From assembly GCF_943914615.1 (NCBI RefSeq), contig NZ_CALUCS010000020.1:1-32746 (forward strand): DNA of 32,746 bases. Reading direction: 5' to 3'. Shown here one piece after another: positions 14,700 to 22,530 of the stretch. Within the stretch, counting starts at the first letter, position 1. Every line of letters starts with the position of its first letter. The notes under the pieces were generated by a model. The model made no database searches. It saw nothing but the letters and a program-made list of their open reading frames with translations, and had not been told where the DNA came from. Both the position numbers and the translations under genes were made by a program. The DNA is from an uncultured Corynebacterium sp. (GTDB lineage: Bacteria; Actinomycetota; Actinomycetes; Mycobacteriales; Mycobacteriaceae).

Positions 14700-16541
14700 C
14701 TAGACCCCCTGGGAAACCCCAGCGGCGGCATCCTGCGAACGGTTCACCGCGGAAGTGATGGCCTTCAGCGAAGCGTAGGTAATGGAGCTGGCGATGCCCA
14801 CTCCCCAGAACTTGGCGCCGTTGATTTCGGCCAGGACGTAGGCGGCGGCCTCAGCGTCGTCGCCCGAGGTGCGGGCGTGCTGGCTGTACTCCTGCACCTC
14901 CACGTCGTAGCCCAGCTCTTCCAGCGCGTTGCAGTATGCGTTGATCGGACCATTGCCGCGGCCCTGCACAGTCTTACCCTCGCCGTTGAACTCGATCTGG
15001 CCGGTGACCTTGGCCTCTTCGCCCTCGTTCTGGCCGCCGTCGACGGTCAGGGAGATGGTCTCGATCGGCGCGACACGGTCCAGGTACTCGCCGGAGAAGA
15101 TGTCCCACATGGCCTTCGGGTTCACCTCGCCACCCTCGGCATCGGTGACGGCCTGCACCACGGAGGAGAACTCCACCTGCATCGGGCGTGGCAGCTGCAG
15201 GTTGTGGTCGGTCTTCATGATGTAGGCCACGCCGCCCTTGCCGGACTGGGAGTTCACGCGGATCACGGCCTCGTAGGAACGGCCGACGTCCTTCGGGTCG
15301 ATCGGTAGGTAGGGGACCTCCCAGGTCTTCTCGACCATGGCCTCCTGGGTGACTTCCTCGGCGGTGGCGTCTGGGTCGATCTTCTCCGCGATGGCGTCCA
15401 GGCCCTTGTTGATCGCATCCTGGTGGGAGCCGGAGAATGCGGTGAACACCAGGTCGCCGCCGTAAGGGTGGCGTTCCGGCACGCGCAGCTGGTTGCAGTA
15501 CTCGACGGTGCGGCGGACCTGGTCAATGTCGGAGAAGTCGATCTGCGGGTCCACGCCCTGGGTCAGCATGTTCAGACCCAGGGTGACCAGGCAGACGTTG
15601 CCGGTGCGCTCACCGTTGCCGAAAAGGCAGCCTTCGATGCGGTCGGCGCCGGCCATGTAGCCCAGCTCGGCGGCTGCCACGCCGGTGCCGCGGTCGTTGT
15701 GCGGGTGCAGCGACAGGATGATGGAGTCGCGGCGGTTCAGGTTGCGGTGCATCCACTCGATGGAGTCCGCGTACACGTTCGGGGTGATCATCTCGACGGT
15801 GGAGGGCAGGTTCAGGATGATCGGGTTCTCCGGCGTCGGGTCCATTACCTCGACGACTGCGTCGCAGACTTCCTTGGCGTAGGCGACCTCGGTGCCGATG
15901 AAGGACTCGGGGGAGTACTCCCAGCGCCAGTTGGTGTCCGGGTAGTCCTTGGCGATGGTCTTGATCAGCTCGGCTGCGTCGGTGGCCAGCTTCTTGATGG
16001 CTTCCTTGTCCTTGCGGAACACGACCTTGCGCTGCAGCTTCGAGGTGGAGTTGTAGAAGTGGACGATGACATTCTTCGCGCCCTCACAGGCTTCGAAGGT
16101 GCGGCGGATCAGGTGCTCGCGCGCCTGGACCAGCACCTGGATGGTGACGTCGTCGGGGATCTTGTTGTTCTCGATGATCTCGCGGACGAAGTTGAAGTCG
16201 GTCTGGGAGGCCGAGGGGAAGCCGACCTCGATCTCCTTGTAGCCCATGTCGATCAGCAGCTGGAACATGCGGCGCTTACGCTCTGGGCTCATCGGGTCGA
16301 TCAGTGCCTGGTTGCCGTCGCGCAGATCCACGGCGCACCATTGCGGCGCGCGGTCGATGACCTTGTCCGGCCAAGTGCGATCCGGCAGGGTGATTTCCTC
16401 TACCTCTTCGAAGAACGGCTGGTAGCGCGCGTGCGGCATGGTGGAGTTGCGCTGCTTGTTCCAGGCGGGCTGGCCTTCGGGGATTTCGCCGTTCGGGGTG
16501 TTGATGCGGGCGGGTGCGGAGATGAAAGTGTCGTTAGACAT
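14700..16541 (-). CDS. leuA: 2-isopropylmalate synthase
   Basis: LeuA condenses acetyl-CoA with 2-oxoisovalerate, the first committed step of leucine synthesis. The 613-residue protein has the long actinobacterial form. APQWCAVDLRDGNQALIDPM holds the metal- and substrate-binding R-D-G-N-Q motif. SLHPHNDRGTGVAAAELG holds the metal-binding histidines, and GNGERTGNVCLVTL completes the TIM-barrel signature. The C-terminal part (about 440-610) is the LeuA allosteric domain used for leucine feedback, including the GRGNGPINAYCNALE block. AGGAG (16551-16555) lies 9 nt before the ATG. A Leu-codon leader peptide and RNA structures upstream point to regulation by leucine supply. Confidence 0.97.
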   Translation of the reverse strand: MSNDTFISAPARINTPNGEIPEGQPAWNKQRNSTMPHARYQPFFEEVEEITLPDRTWPDKVIDRAPQWCAVDLRDGNQALIDPMSPERKRRMFQLLIDMGYKEIEVGFPSASQTDFNFVREIIENNKIPDDVTIQVLVQAREHLIRRTFEACEGAKNVIVHFYNSTSKLQRKVVFRKDKEAIKKLATDAAELIKTIAKDYPDTNWRWEYSPESFIGTEVAYAKEVCDAVVEVMDPTPENPIILNLPSTVEMITPNVYADSIEWMHRNLNRRDSIILSLHPHNDRGTGVAAAELGYMAGADRIEGCLFGNGERTGNVCLVTLGLNMLTQGVDPQIDFSDIDQVRRTVEYCNQLRVPERHPYGGDLVFTAFSGSHQDAINKGLDAIAEKIDPDATAEEVTQEAMVEKTWEVPYLPIDPKDVGRSYEAVIRVNSQSGKGGVAYIMKTDHNLQLPRPMQVEFSSVVQAVTDAEGGEVNPKAMWDIFSGEYLDRVAPIETISLTVDGGQNEGEEAKVTGQIEFNGEGKTVQGRGNGPINAYCNALEELGYDVEVQEYSQHARTSGDDAEAAAYVLAEINGAKFWGVGIASSITYASLKAITSAVNRSQDAAAGVSQGV

Positions 16542-16585
16542 GGGTGGGGGCTCCTGAAAAGAATTGTTTGTTCTTGGTTGTTTTC

Positions 16586-16626
16586 CCGACCGGCAACGCC
16601 AAATTCCGCGACGGGGTGCCGGTCGG
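16586..16626 (-). promoter_or_regulatory. leuA leader hairpin with possible pseudoknot
   Basis: The arms CCGACCGGCA (16617-16626 on the minus strand) and TGCCGGTCGG (16586-16595) pair perfectly over 10 bp with a 21-nt loop. There is no U run after it. Loop bases CCCCGTCGC (16608-16616) can pair with GCGGCGGGG (16666-16674) in the leader ORF, just after its Leu codons, with one G-U pair. A small hairpin TGAGCT-tac-AGCTCA lies at 16631-16645. This fits translational or pseudoknot attenuation rather than classic termination. Confidence 0.6.
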
Positions 16627-16651
16627 TCGTTGAGCTGTAAGCTCAGATCTC

Positions 16652-16708
16652 TTAGAACCTTTGAGCCCCGCCGCGTCGCAGAAGCAGGTTGCGCGCTGGC
16701 GTAGTCAT
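16652..16708 (-). CDS. leuA leader peptide (18 residues, three consecutive Leu codons)
   Basis: The ORF reads MTTPARNLLLRRGGAQRF and ends in TAA. The three adjacent leucine codons are CTG CTT CTG. It lies 110 nt upstream of leuA, and the -10 box is only 7 nt before its ATG, so the mRNA probably begins at or next to the ATG and the peptide would be translated leaderless. Ribosome stalling at the Leu codons when leucyl-tRNA is short would alter pairing of the following GCGGCGGGG. Leu-rich leaders before leuA have been proposed in other actinobacteria. Confidence 0.75.
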   Translation of the reverse strand: MTTPARNLLLRRGGAQRF

Positions 16709-16715
16709 GGTCACC

Positions 16716-16744
16716 ACTATAGCCCGAGTATTAGGTGCGTCACA
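16716..16744 (-). promoter_or_regulatory. leuA promoter
   Basis: On the minus strand, -35 TGTGAC (16739-16744) and -10 TATAGT (16716-16721) are 17 nt apart. The predicted start falls at about 16708-16709, that is, at the leader-peptide ATG. Confidence 0.65.
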
Positions 16745-16781
16745 GGAAGAGCTTCCAAAACCGCCCAAAAACGCACTAAAT

Positions 16782-16815
16782 CCCACATTGTGGGAAATCT
16801 GTCCCTCAATGTGGG
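16782..16815 (-). terminator. Hairpin downstream of the EamA permease
   Basis: CCCACATTG and CAATGTGGG form a 9-bp stem around a loop of about 16 nt. On the minus strand the following sequence includes a TTTTT run about 15 nt beyond. It separates the permease from the leuA promoter. Confidence 0.45.
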
Positions 16816-16839
16816 GTGTTTGGTGTGGTTCTTTTTTAT

Positions 16840-16862
16840 GGTTCTTTCTTTATGACGCCGCC
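16840..16862 (-). repeat. GGCGTCAT/A-rich dispersed motif at the permease stop codon
   Basis: On the minus strand GGCGGCGTCATAAAGAAAGA, continuing ACC, contains the TAA stop of the permease. The motif therefore spans the exact gene end. Confidence 0.5.
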
Positions 16863-17770
16863 GTCTCCGCCTCTGCATTCTCAGCGACTACTCCGGTCTC
16901 GGTGGGTGCTCCAGTGCTGCCGTCCTCGTCGATCGACTTGCGGCTGAGGATCACCGTCGAGACCGCCATGACCGCAATGGCGGCTGCCATGTAGGCGTAC
17001 TCCCAGCCCTCGATCTGGAACTTCTCGCCCAGCACGATGTAGCCCAGCACGAACGCCACAAGCGGCTCCACCACCGTCATTGCCGGCAGGGAGTTCTTCA
17101 GCGGCCCGGCGTTAAACGAGGCCTGCTGTACCGCCGTGCCGATGGCTGCGAAGGCGATCAGGGTCCACAGCTCCCAGGAGGTCAGCAGTGTAACTGTGCC
17201 GGAATCGCGGAAAATGTCCACCACGGCTTTCGAAAGTACGGCGACATATCCCATGATTGCGCCGGTGATTGATCCCAGCACCAGCGCGCGCAGTGCGGCC
17301 GCCTGCTCCAGCGCATAGACAAAGAACGCCAGCAGGATCACTGCGCCGATACTGAGGCAGACCAGCCACACGGCCAGGTCTGGCTCGCGGTGGCCGGCGG
17401 CGGGTTTACCGCGCACAACGAGGATGGTCACTGCCGCCGTCAAAAGCCCTGCCCATGCTGTTTCGGACGCCGATATTCGTCGCCCGTCGTATTTCGCCGA
17501 CAGTGGCAGTGTAAACATGAGGGAGAGTACGAGGATCGGCTGCACCACCAGCAGTGTTCCGAATGCTAGCGCCACGATCTGCAGGAGGTATCCGAATAGG
17601 GCGCTAGCTACGCCGACCCACCACATTGGCTGCTTGATGGCATCCCAGATGGCGCCGCTGCGATTCTCGCCGGAGGCGACGGCGATGCGGTGGCGCACCA
17701 CCGTCCCCCAGGCGATGGTGAGTGCGGATCCAAGTGCGAAAACAACTGCGAGCGCGTTGTTTTCGAGCAT
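16850..17770 (-). CDS. EamA/DMT-superfamily permease
   Basis: This 306-residue integral membrane protein has about nine to ten hydrophobic segments arranged as two repeats, as in DMT transporters. The second half contains TVVEPLVAFVLGYIVLGEKF, the typical EamA end-of-repeat pattern. The tail after about residue 278 is short, acidic and non-conserved. The substrate is unknown; in C. glutamicum a membrane protein also lies between leuA and lysC. GAGGTGAGGGGG precedes the ATG, a good ribosome site. The roughly 300-bp gap upstream (17771-18072) carries its promoter and that of lysC, head to head; I could not assign boxes with confidence. Confidence 0.8.
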   Translation of the reverse strand: MLENNALAVVFALGSALTIAWGTVVRHRIAVASGENRSGAIWDAIKQPMWWVGVASALFGYLLQIVALAFGTLLVVQPILVLSLMFTLPLSAKYDGRRISASETAWAGLLTAAVTILVVRGKPAAGHREPDLAVWLVCLSIGAVILLAFFVYALEQAAALRALVLGSITGAIMGYVAVLSKAVVDIFRDSGTVTLLTSWELWTLIAFAAIGTAVQQASFNAGPLKNSLPAMTVVEPLVAFVLGYIVLGEKFQIEGWEYAYMAAAIAVMAVSTVILSRKSIDEDGSTGAPTETGVVAENAEAETAAS

Positions 17771-17965
17771 CGTGCCCCCTCACCTCTTTGTCGTCTTCTT
17801 GGCTGGTCGCACTGTGTTGCGCCGGATGGGGCGCGCTGACCGCTTACATGGATGCGTCATTTGTGCGCTTCGTACCCTGGGTACTTTATCGGACGCCGGA
17901 GGCTGCATCGGACATTAGTCCATGGTGCGCGTGTTACGTATGTGACGCAGGTGGTTCGGCGAAGA

Positions 17966-17990
17966 GGTGGCGTCATAAAGTAAAAAAGAG
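17966..17990 (+). repeat. GGTGGCGTCAT/A-rich dispersed motif upstream of lysC
   Basis: GGTGGCGTCATAAAGTAAAA followed by AAGAG lies in the non-coding gap between the permease and lysC. It is the only strong copy wholly outside a gene and away from a gene end. Confidence 0.55.
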
Positions 17991-18025
17991 TTACTCGAAC
18001 CCTAGCCCCAGGGAAACAGACAAAG

Positions 18026-18049
18026 TAGTCTAAAGTTTGATTAAGACTA
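18026..18049. promoter_or_regulatory. Palindrome upstream of lysC
   Basis: TAGTCT (18026-18031) and AGACTA (18044-18049) form a perfect inverted repeat with 12 nt between. The central axis lies about 35 bp before the lysC GTG in an AT-rich stretch. It could be a regulator site or part of the lysC promoter; neither is shown. Confidence 0.4.
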
Positions 18050-18072
18050 GACCCGGAAGGTGGCAGCAACCA

Positions 18073-19338
18073 GTGGCGCTCATCGTTCAGAAATACGGCG
18101 GCTCCTCGCTGGAAAGCGCGGAGAGGATCCGGCGCGTAGCCGAGCGAATCGTGGAAACCAAAAAGCAGGGTAACGACGTGGTCGTCGTCTGCTCCGCAAT
18201 GGGAGACACCACCGATGACCTGCTGGAACTCGCTGAGCAGGTCAACCCCGTGCCGCCTGCACGCGAGATGGACATGCTGCTGACCGCCGGTGAGCGTATT
18301 TCCAACGCGCTGGTGGCCATGGCCATCGCCTCCTTCGGTGCCGAGGCACAATCCTTCACCGGCTCACAGGCGGGCGTGCTGACCACCGAGCGGCACGGCA
18401 ACGCGCGCATCGTGGACGTCACACCCGGCCGCGTGCGGGAAGCCCTAGACGAAGGCAAGATCTGCCTCGTCGCTGGCTTCCAGGGCGTGAACCGCGAAAC
18501 GCGCGATGTGACCACACTTGGACGCGGCGGCTCGGACGCTACCGCAGTCGCCCTGGCCGCGGCGCTCGAGGCCGACGTGTGCGAGATCTACTCCGACGTC
18601 GACGGCGTGTACACCGCCGACCCGCGCATTGTGCCGGACGCCCAGAAGCTCGACACGATCTCTTTCGAAGAAATGCTGGAGATGGCAGCCGTCGGCGCGA
18701 AAGTGCTGATGCTGCGCAGCGTGGAATACGCCCGCGCATTCGACGTGCCCCTGCGCGTCCGCTCCTCGTATAGCACCGACATCGGCACCCTCGTCTCTGG
18801 ATCAATGGAGGATATTCCCATGGAAGAAGCAGTACTCACCGGCGTGGCACACGACCGCTCCGAAGCCAAGATCGCCGTCCTCGGCATCCCGGACTCTCCC
18901 GGGGAGGCAGCGAAGGTCTTCCGCGCCGTTGCCGACGCCGAGATCAACATCGACATGGTCGTGCAGAACATCAGCAAGATCGACAACAACCGCACCGACA
19001 TCACCTTCACCTGCCCGCGGACGGACGCCACCCGCGCGATGCAGCTGCTGAAGGGCATCAAGGAGCAGAACGACTGGCAGGACCTTATCTTCGACGACCA
19101 CGTGGGCAAGGTCTCCCTGGTCGGCGCTGGTATGAAGTCCCACCCTGGCGTGACCGCCGACTTCTGCGAGGCGCTGCGCGACGCGGGCGTAAACATCGAA
19201 CTGATCAGCACCTCCGAGATCCGCATCTCCGTGCTGATCCGCGACACCGACCTGGACAAGGCCGTGCGCGCCATCCACGACCGCTTCCAGCTGGGCGGCG
19301 AGACGGAAGCCACCGTGTACGCTGGGACGGGACGCTAA
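18073..19338 (+). CDS. lysC: Aspartokinase, alpha subunit
   Basis: LysC phosphorylates aspartate, the first step to lysine, threonine, methionine and diaminopimelate. From the GTG at 18073 the protein is 421 residues, exactly the C. glutamicum length. The kinase signature ALIVQKYGGSSLESAERIR opens it, and LGRGGSDATAVALAAAL is the second catalytic block. The C-terminal 170 residues are two ACT domains (from EEAVLTGVAHDRSEAKIAVLG) that bind the feedback inhibitors lysine and threonine. A frame extension to 18037 lacks family similarity and was not used. GGAAGG lies about 12 nt upstream of GTG. asd follows after 38 nt, forming the classic lysC-asd operon. Confidence 0.97.
   Translation: MALIVQKYGGSSLESAERIRRVAERIVETKKQGNDVVVVCSAMGDTTDDLLELAEQVNPVPPAREMDMLLTAGERISNALVAMAIASFGAEAQSFTGSQAGVLTTERHGNARIVDVTPGRVREALDEGKICLVAGFQGVNRETRDVTTLGRGGSDATAVALAAALEADVCEIYSDVDGVYTADPRIVPDAQKLDTISFEEMLEMAAVGAKVLMLRSVEYARAFDVPLRVRSSYSTDIGTLVSGSMEDIPMEEAVLTGVAHDRSEAKIAVLGIPDSPGEAAKVFRAVADAEINIDMVVQNISKIDNNRTDITFTCPRTDATRAMQLLKGIKEQNDWQDLIFDDHVGKVSLVGAGMKSHPGVTADFCEALRDAGVNIELISTSEIRISVLIRDTDLDKAVRAIHDRFQLGGETEATVYAGTGR
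18820..19338 (+). CDS. lysC: Aspartokinase beta subunit (in-frame internal start)
   Basis: The second product of lysC starts at the internal ATG 18820, giving 172 residues that equal the regulatory C terminus. This matches the known alpha2-beta2 arrangement in corynebacteria, where the beta subunit also has 172 residues and begins MEEAVLTGVA. A GGAGG ribosome site (18807-18811) stands 8 nt upstream within the alpha coding frame, supporting independent initiation. Confidence 0.85.
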   Translation: MEEAVLTGVAHDRSEAKIAVLGIPDSPGEAAKVFRAVADAEINIDMVVQNISKIDNNRTDITFTCPRTDATRAMQLLKGIKEQNDWQDLIFDDHVGKVSLVGAGMKSHPGVTADFCEALRDAGVNIELISTSEIRISVLIRDTDLDKAVRAIHDRFQLGGETEATVYAGTGR

Positions 19339-19376
19339 AATAGCAGCTTAAGCAGATAGAAGAGGTAGATCCCCGA

Positions 19377-20435
19377 ATGACCACCATCGCTGTCGTCGGA
19401 GCCACCGGCCAAGTCGGTCGCGTCATGCGCGACATCCTCGTCGAGCGGAACTTCCCGGCGGACAAGGTACGATTCTTCGCCTCCTCCCGCTCTGCGGGTA
19501 AGAAGCTGGAATTCCGCGGCGAGCAGATCGTCATCGAGGACGTCGCCGCCACCGCCACCGAGGACCTACGCGGCATCGACATCGCTCTGTTCTCCGCAGG
19601 CGGCGGGACTTCCCGCGAGCACTCCCCGCGCTTCGCCGAAGCCGGCGCGATCGTCGTGGATAACTCCTCGGCTTTCCGCAAGGACCCGGAAGTCCCGCTG
19701 GTCGTCTCCGAGGTGAACCCGCAGGACGTCAAGAATCCACCCAAGGGCATTATCGCCAACCCGAACTGCACCACCATGGCCGCCATGCCGGTCGTGGGCG
19801 CGCTGCACAAGGCGGCGGGCCTGAAGCAGATGCACGTCAGCTCCTACCAGGCAGTTTCCGGCTCTGGACTGGCCGGCGTGGACGCGCTGGTGCGCCAGGT
19901 GCTGGACAACCTGGTCGCCACTGAGGGCGCCATCGACGAAGAAGGCCTGCGCAAGCTGGTGCACGACGGCTCGGCTCTCAAGGCCGAAGACCTGGGCCCC
20001 TACGTGGAACCCATCGCCTTCAACGCCCTGCCGCTGGCCGGCAACCTGGTGGACGACGGCTCCGAGGAGACCGACGAAGAGCAGAAGCTGCGCAACGAAT
20101 CCCGCAAGATCCTGGGCATCCCCGAGCTGCGCGTGGCCGGCACCTGCGTGCGCGTGCCTGTCTTCACCGGTCACACCATGACCATCCACGCGGAATTCGA
20201 CCGCGAAATCACCCCGGACACCGCCCGCAAGCTGCTGGCCGAGACCCCGGGCGTGAAGGTGGTGGACGTGCCCACCTCGCTGGCCGCCACAGGCATCGAC
20301 GAAAGCCTGGTCGGTCGCATCCGCCAGGATCAGACCGTCGACGGAAACCGCGGCCTGGTGCTGGTCGTCGCCGGCGATAACCTGCGCAAGGGTGCCGCTC
20401 TGAACACCATCCAGATCGCGGAGCTGCTGGTCTAG
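19377..20435 (+). CDS. asd: Aspartate-semialdehyde dehydrogenase
   Basis: Asd reduces aspartyl phosphate, made by LysC, to aspartate semialdehyde with NADPH. The 352-residue protein has the NADP-binding VVGATGQVGRVM loop at its N terminus, SAGGGTS, the catalytic cysteine in ANPNCTTM, and GAWQ-equivalent SSYQAVSGSG. The family histidine lies in RVPVFTGHTMTIHAEF. GAAGAGG lies upstream of the ATG. It converges with hemH over a gap of 51 bp that shows no clear terminator. Confidence 0.97.
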   Translation: MTTIAVVGATGQVGRVMRDILVERNFPADKVRFFASSRSAGKKLEFRGEQIVIEDVAATATEDLRGIDIALFSAGGGTSREHSPRFAEAGAIVVDNSSAFRKDPEVPLVVSEVNPQDVKNPPKGIIANPNCTTMAAMPVVGALHKAAGLKQMHVSSYQAVSGSGLAGVDALVRQVLDNLVATEGAIDEEGLRKLVHDGSALKAEDLGPYVEPIAFNALPLAGNLVDDGSEETDEEQKLRNESRKILGIPELRVAGTCVRVPVFTGHTMTIHAEFDREITPDTARKLLAETPGVKVVDVPTSLAATGIDESLVGRIRQDQTVDGNRGLVLVVAGDNLRKGAALNTIQIAELLV

Positions 20436-20486
20436 CGCTGCGCCGGTACAGCCGAGCGCCGTGTCGCCGGGCAGCTAGCCCAGCCG

Positions 20487-21761
20487 CTAGGCCTCGCTAC
20501 CGCAGCACCCCGGCGCACACGGCGAGCCGTTGAACGTGCGGCCGAAGTCCGGAACCGTTGCCAGCTCGCCGACCACCTTCGCCGCCAGATCGCGCGCCGC
20601 CTGCTGATCCTCCGAGGGATTGGCGCTGGGGGCGTCACTACCAACAACAAGATCAACCACCATTCCTGCGAAACCGGTGGTCAAACCCGGAGTGGCTGCG
20701 CGCACGAAGGGGATGCCCGCCTCCGCGGCGGCATCGCGGGCCTCAGTATCCAGATCCCACTTGACCTCCATGTGGTCGGTGATGAAGCCAACCGGGCACA
20801 GCACAATCGCGCGTTTGTTGCCAGCCTCTGCGCGCGCCTCAATGTGGTCGCACACGTCCGGCTCCAGCCACGGCACATGCGGCGAACCAGAGCGCGACTG
20901 CCATACCAGCTCGACGTCCAGATCGGTGCCGGCACCCACGTCCACCCCCACAGTTTCACCCGTGTGCGCGGGGCCATCCCCGCGACCGCCGACGTTCTCG
21001 TGGCGGGCCAACTGGCCAGTCCAGCCGTAATCCGCGCCACTACCAGGGGTATTAGCGAAGCTGCTGGCCTGCTGGATCAATCGCGAGGCATCCAGCACCT
21101 GCTGGGAGTACAGATTCCCGCCGAACTTGTGCGGACCCGCCGCCTTATCCGCCACCGTCGGCACCGAATGCGCGGTGAAAACCAGCTCTGCCTGCGTGGC
21201 CACCTCCTCGCCGTGCTCTGCACGCAGCTGCTCGCGTGCCGTATCCACGGCTCGGGCGAACTCCGCGATGAACGTCGGGTGGCGGTGGAACTGCGGCAGG
21301 CGCTCCACCTTCGGGGCCTCCAGGCCGGCCTCCTCGCAGGCAGCGATGGCGCGGCGCAGATCCTCCTGATACTGCGAGCAACCCGAGTAACCGCCCCACG
21401 CGCTGGTGGCGAAGACGTACACATGGCGGATACCGTCGCGGGACATCTGCTGCAGCGCATCCTCGACGTAGGGCTCCCAGTTGCGGTTGCCGAAGTATAC
21501 GGGCAGGTCGATGTCGCGCCGGGCGAGCTCAGCCTCGATATTGCGGATCAGCTGCTTGTTTTGGTCGTTGATGGGGGAGCGACCGCCGAGCGCAAAGTAG
21601 TGCTCGCCTACCTTCTCCAAACGCTCGCGGGGGATGCCGCGGCCGCGCGTGACGTTTTCCAGGAAGGGGACCACGTCCTCGGACTTCTCCGGGCCGCCGA
21701 AAGATAGCAGTAGCAGGGCGGAGTCGGCGGCGATGGACGGGTTGCTGGGGCTCGTGCTCAT
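20487..21761 (-). CDS. hemH: Ferrochelatase, actinobacterial (coproporphyrin-type) form
   Basis: This enzyme inserts Fe2+ into the porphyrin late in haem synthesis; in actinobacteria the substrate is usually coproporphyrin III. From the ATG at 21761 the protein has 424 residues. LLLLSFGGPEKSEDV starts the domain, H198 in TAHSVP is the metal-site histidine, and GFITDHMEV holds the acid. C128 (GGYSGCSQY) with C415, C419 and C420 at the C terminus could bind the [2Fe-2S] cluster known from mycobacterial ferrochelatase. About 49 extra residues (232-280, Gly/Asp-rich) sit before VWQSRSGSPHVPWLEPDVCDH. In-frame sequence upstream to 21926 overlaps sigC and is rejected. The gene follows sigC on the same strand. 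Confidence 0.92.
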   Translation of the reverse strand: MSTSPSNPSIAADSALLLLSFGGPEKSEDVVPFLENVTRGRGIPRERLEKVGEHYFALGGRSPINDQNKQLIRNIEAELARRDIDLPVYFGNRNWEPYVEDALQQMSRDGIRHVYVFATSAWGGYSGCSQYQEDLRRAIAACEEAGLEAPKVERLPQFHRHPTFIAEFARAVDTAREQLRAEHGEEVATQAELVFTAHSVPTVADKAAGPHKFGGNLYSQQVLDASRLIQQASSFANTPGSGADYGWTGQLARHENVGGRGDGPAHTGETVGVDVGAGTDLDVELVWQSRSGSPHVPWLEPDVCDHIEARAEAGNKRAIVLCPVGFITDHMEVKWDLDTEARDAAAEAGIPFVRAATPGLTTGFAGMVVDLVVGSDAPSANPSEDQQAARDLAAKVVGELATVPDFGRTFNGSPCAPGCCGSEA

Positions 21762-21828
21762 GTGAACCAGCCTAGCCCGTCGGCCCTGTTGTTCCTTAAA
21801 CGCGCCGTCGCACGTGGCTGCACCCGGG

Positions 21829-22449
21829 TTAGGCCACGCCGAAGCGGCGCTTGTTCTTTTCTTTCTTGGTGACGCCACCTTGTCCCTCGCCTGCCATCGC
21901 AACCAGGTCGGCGCGGGCGCGGGCAACGCGAGAGCGGATCGTGCCCACGCGGACGTTAGCGATCTTCGCGGCCTCGGCGTAGGTGTAGCCCAGAACCTGC
22001 GTGAGGATCAGAGCCTCGCGGCGTTCCTCCTCCAGCTGGTCGATGAGTGCGCGAGTGTCCACCCATTCCGCCCAGCTTTGCCCGCCAGTGGTTTCGGCGG
22101 CGGGGGTGGCGCTGGTGGCGTCCTCAATCTCCGTGGCGGAACTGCGGGGGCGGGCCATATCGTGGCGTACGCTATCGACCCACACGCGGCGGGCGAGGGA
22201 GAGGATCCAGGTGCGGGCCGTGGAACGGGCGGCGAAGCGCGGCAGGGCGCTTAGTACGCGCAGGTAGGTCTCCTGCGTGAGGTCGTCCGCACGGTCGGTA
22301 TCGGCCAGGTGGGCCAGCAGGCGCCACACGTCGTCGTGCGTGGCGGAAATGAATTCTGTCAACGCCTGGCGGTCGCCGCTGGCGGCGCGCAGGGCGAGGT
22401 CGGTCACGGCGGCATCGTGCGCCTGACTGCTGGTTGCCTGGCTGGTCAT
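21829..22449 (-). CDS. sigC: ECF-family RNA polymerase sigma factor SigC
   Basis: The 206-residue protein is an extracytoplasmic-function sigma factor. Region 2 includes HLADTDRADDLTQETYLRVL and FAARSTARTWILSLARRVWVDSVRH. Region 4 includes LEEERREALILTQVLGYTYAEAAKIANVRVGTIRSRVARARADL. Between them an acidic linker of about 30 residues is low complexity. It lies next to katA, as in C. glutamicum, where SigC is linked to haem and alternative respiratory genes. No anti-sigma gene is adjacent. The C-terminal tail GGVTKKEKNKRRFGVA comes from the dispersed motif. A TTG two codons upstream is an alternative start. Confidence 0.9.
   Translation of the reverse strand: MTSQATSSQAHDAAVTDLALRAASGDRQALTEFISATHDDVWRLLAHLADTDRADDLTQETYLRVLSALPRFAARSTARTWILSLARRVWVDSVRHDMARPRSSATEIEDATSATPAAETTGGQSWAEWVDTRALIDQLEEERREALILTQVLGYTYAEAAKIANVRVGTIRSRVARARADLVAMAGEGQGGVTKKEKNKRRFGVA
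21851..21879 (-). repeat. GGTGGCGTCAC/A-rich dispersed motif, sigC copy
   Basis: The minus strand reads GGTGGCGTCACCAAGAAAGA followed by AAAGAACAA and encodes the basic SigC tail VTKKEKNK. It closely matches the copy at the mrpA 3' end. Confidence 0.55.
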
Positions 22450-22530
22450 GGACAAAGCCTAACACGCGGGTGTGGAGATTCTGGCAAGGTGGAATGCATA
22501 GCCAAAGCTATTAGGTATCTGGAGGTACCC

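Noticed and set aside
18037..18072. Upstream start for lysC
   Set aside because: The extra 12 residues lack family similarity; the GTG at 18073 gives the exact 421-residue length.
21762..21926. Longer N terminus of hemH
   Set aside because: It would overlap sigC by nearly 100 bp and has no similarity to ferrochelatase, which begins MSTSPS near 21761.
22309..22530. Longer N terminus of katA
   Set aside because: It overlaps sigC antisense and crosses the perfect GGAGGT ribosome site of the real start.
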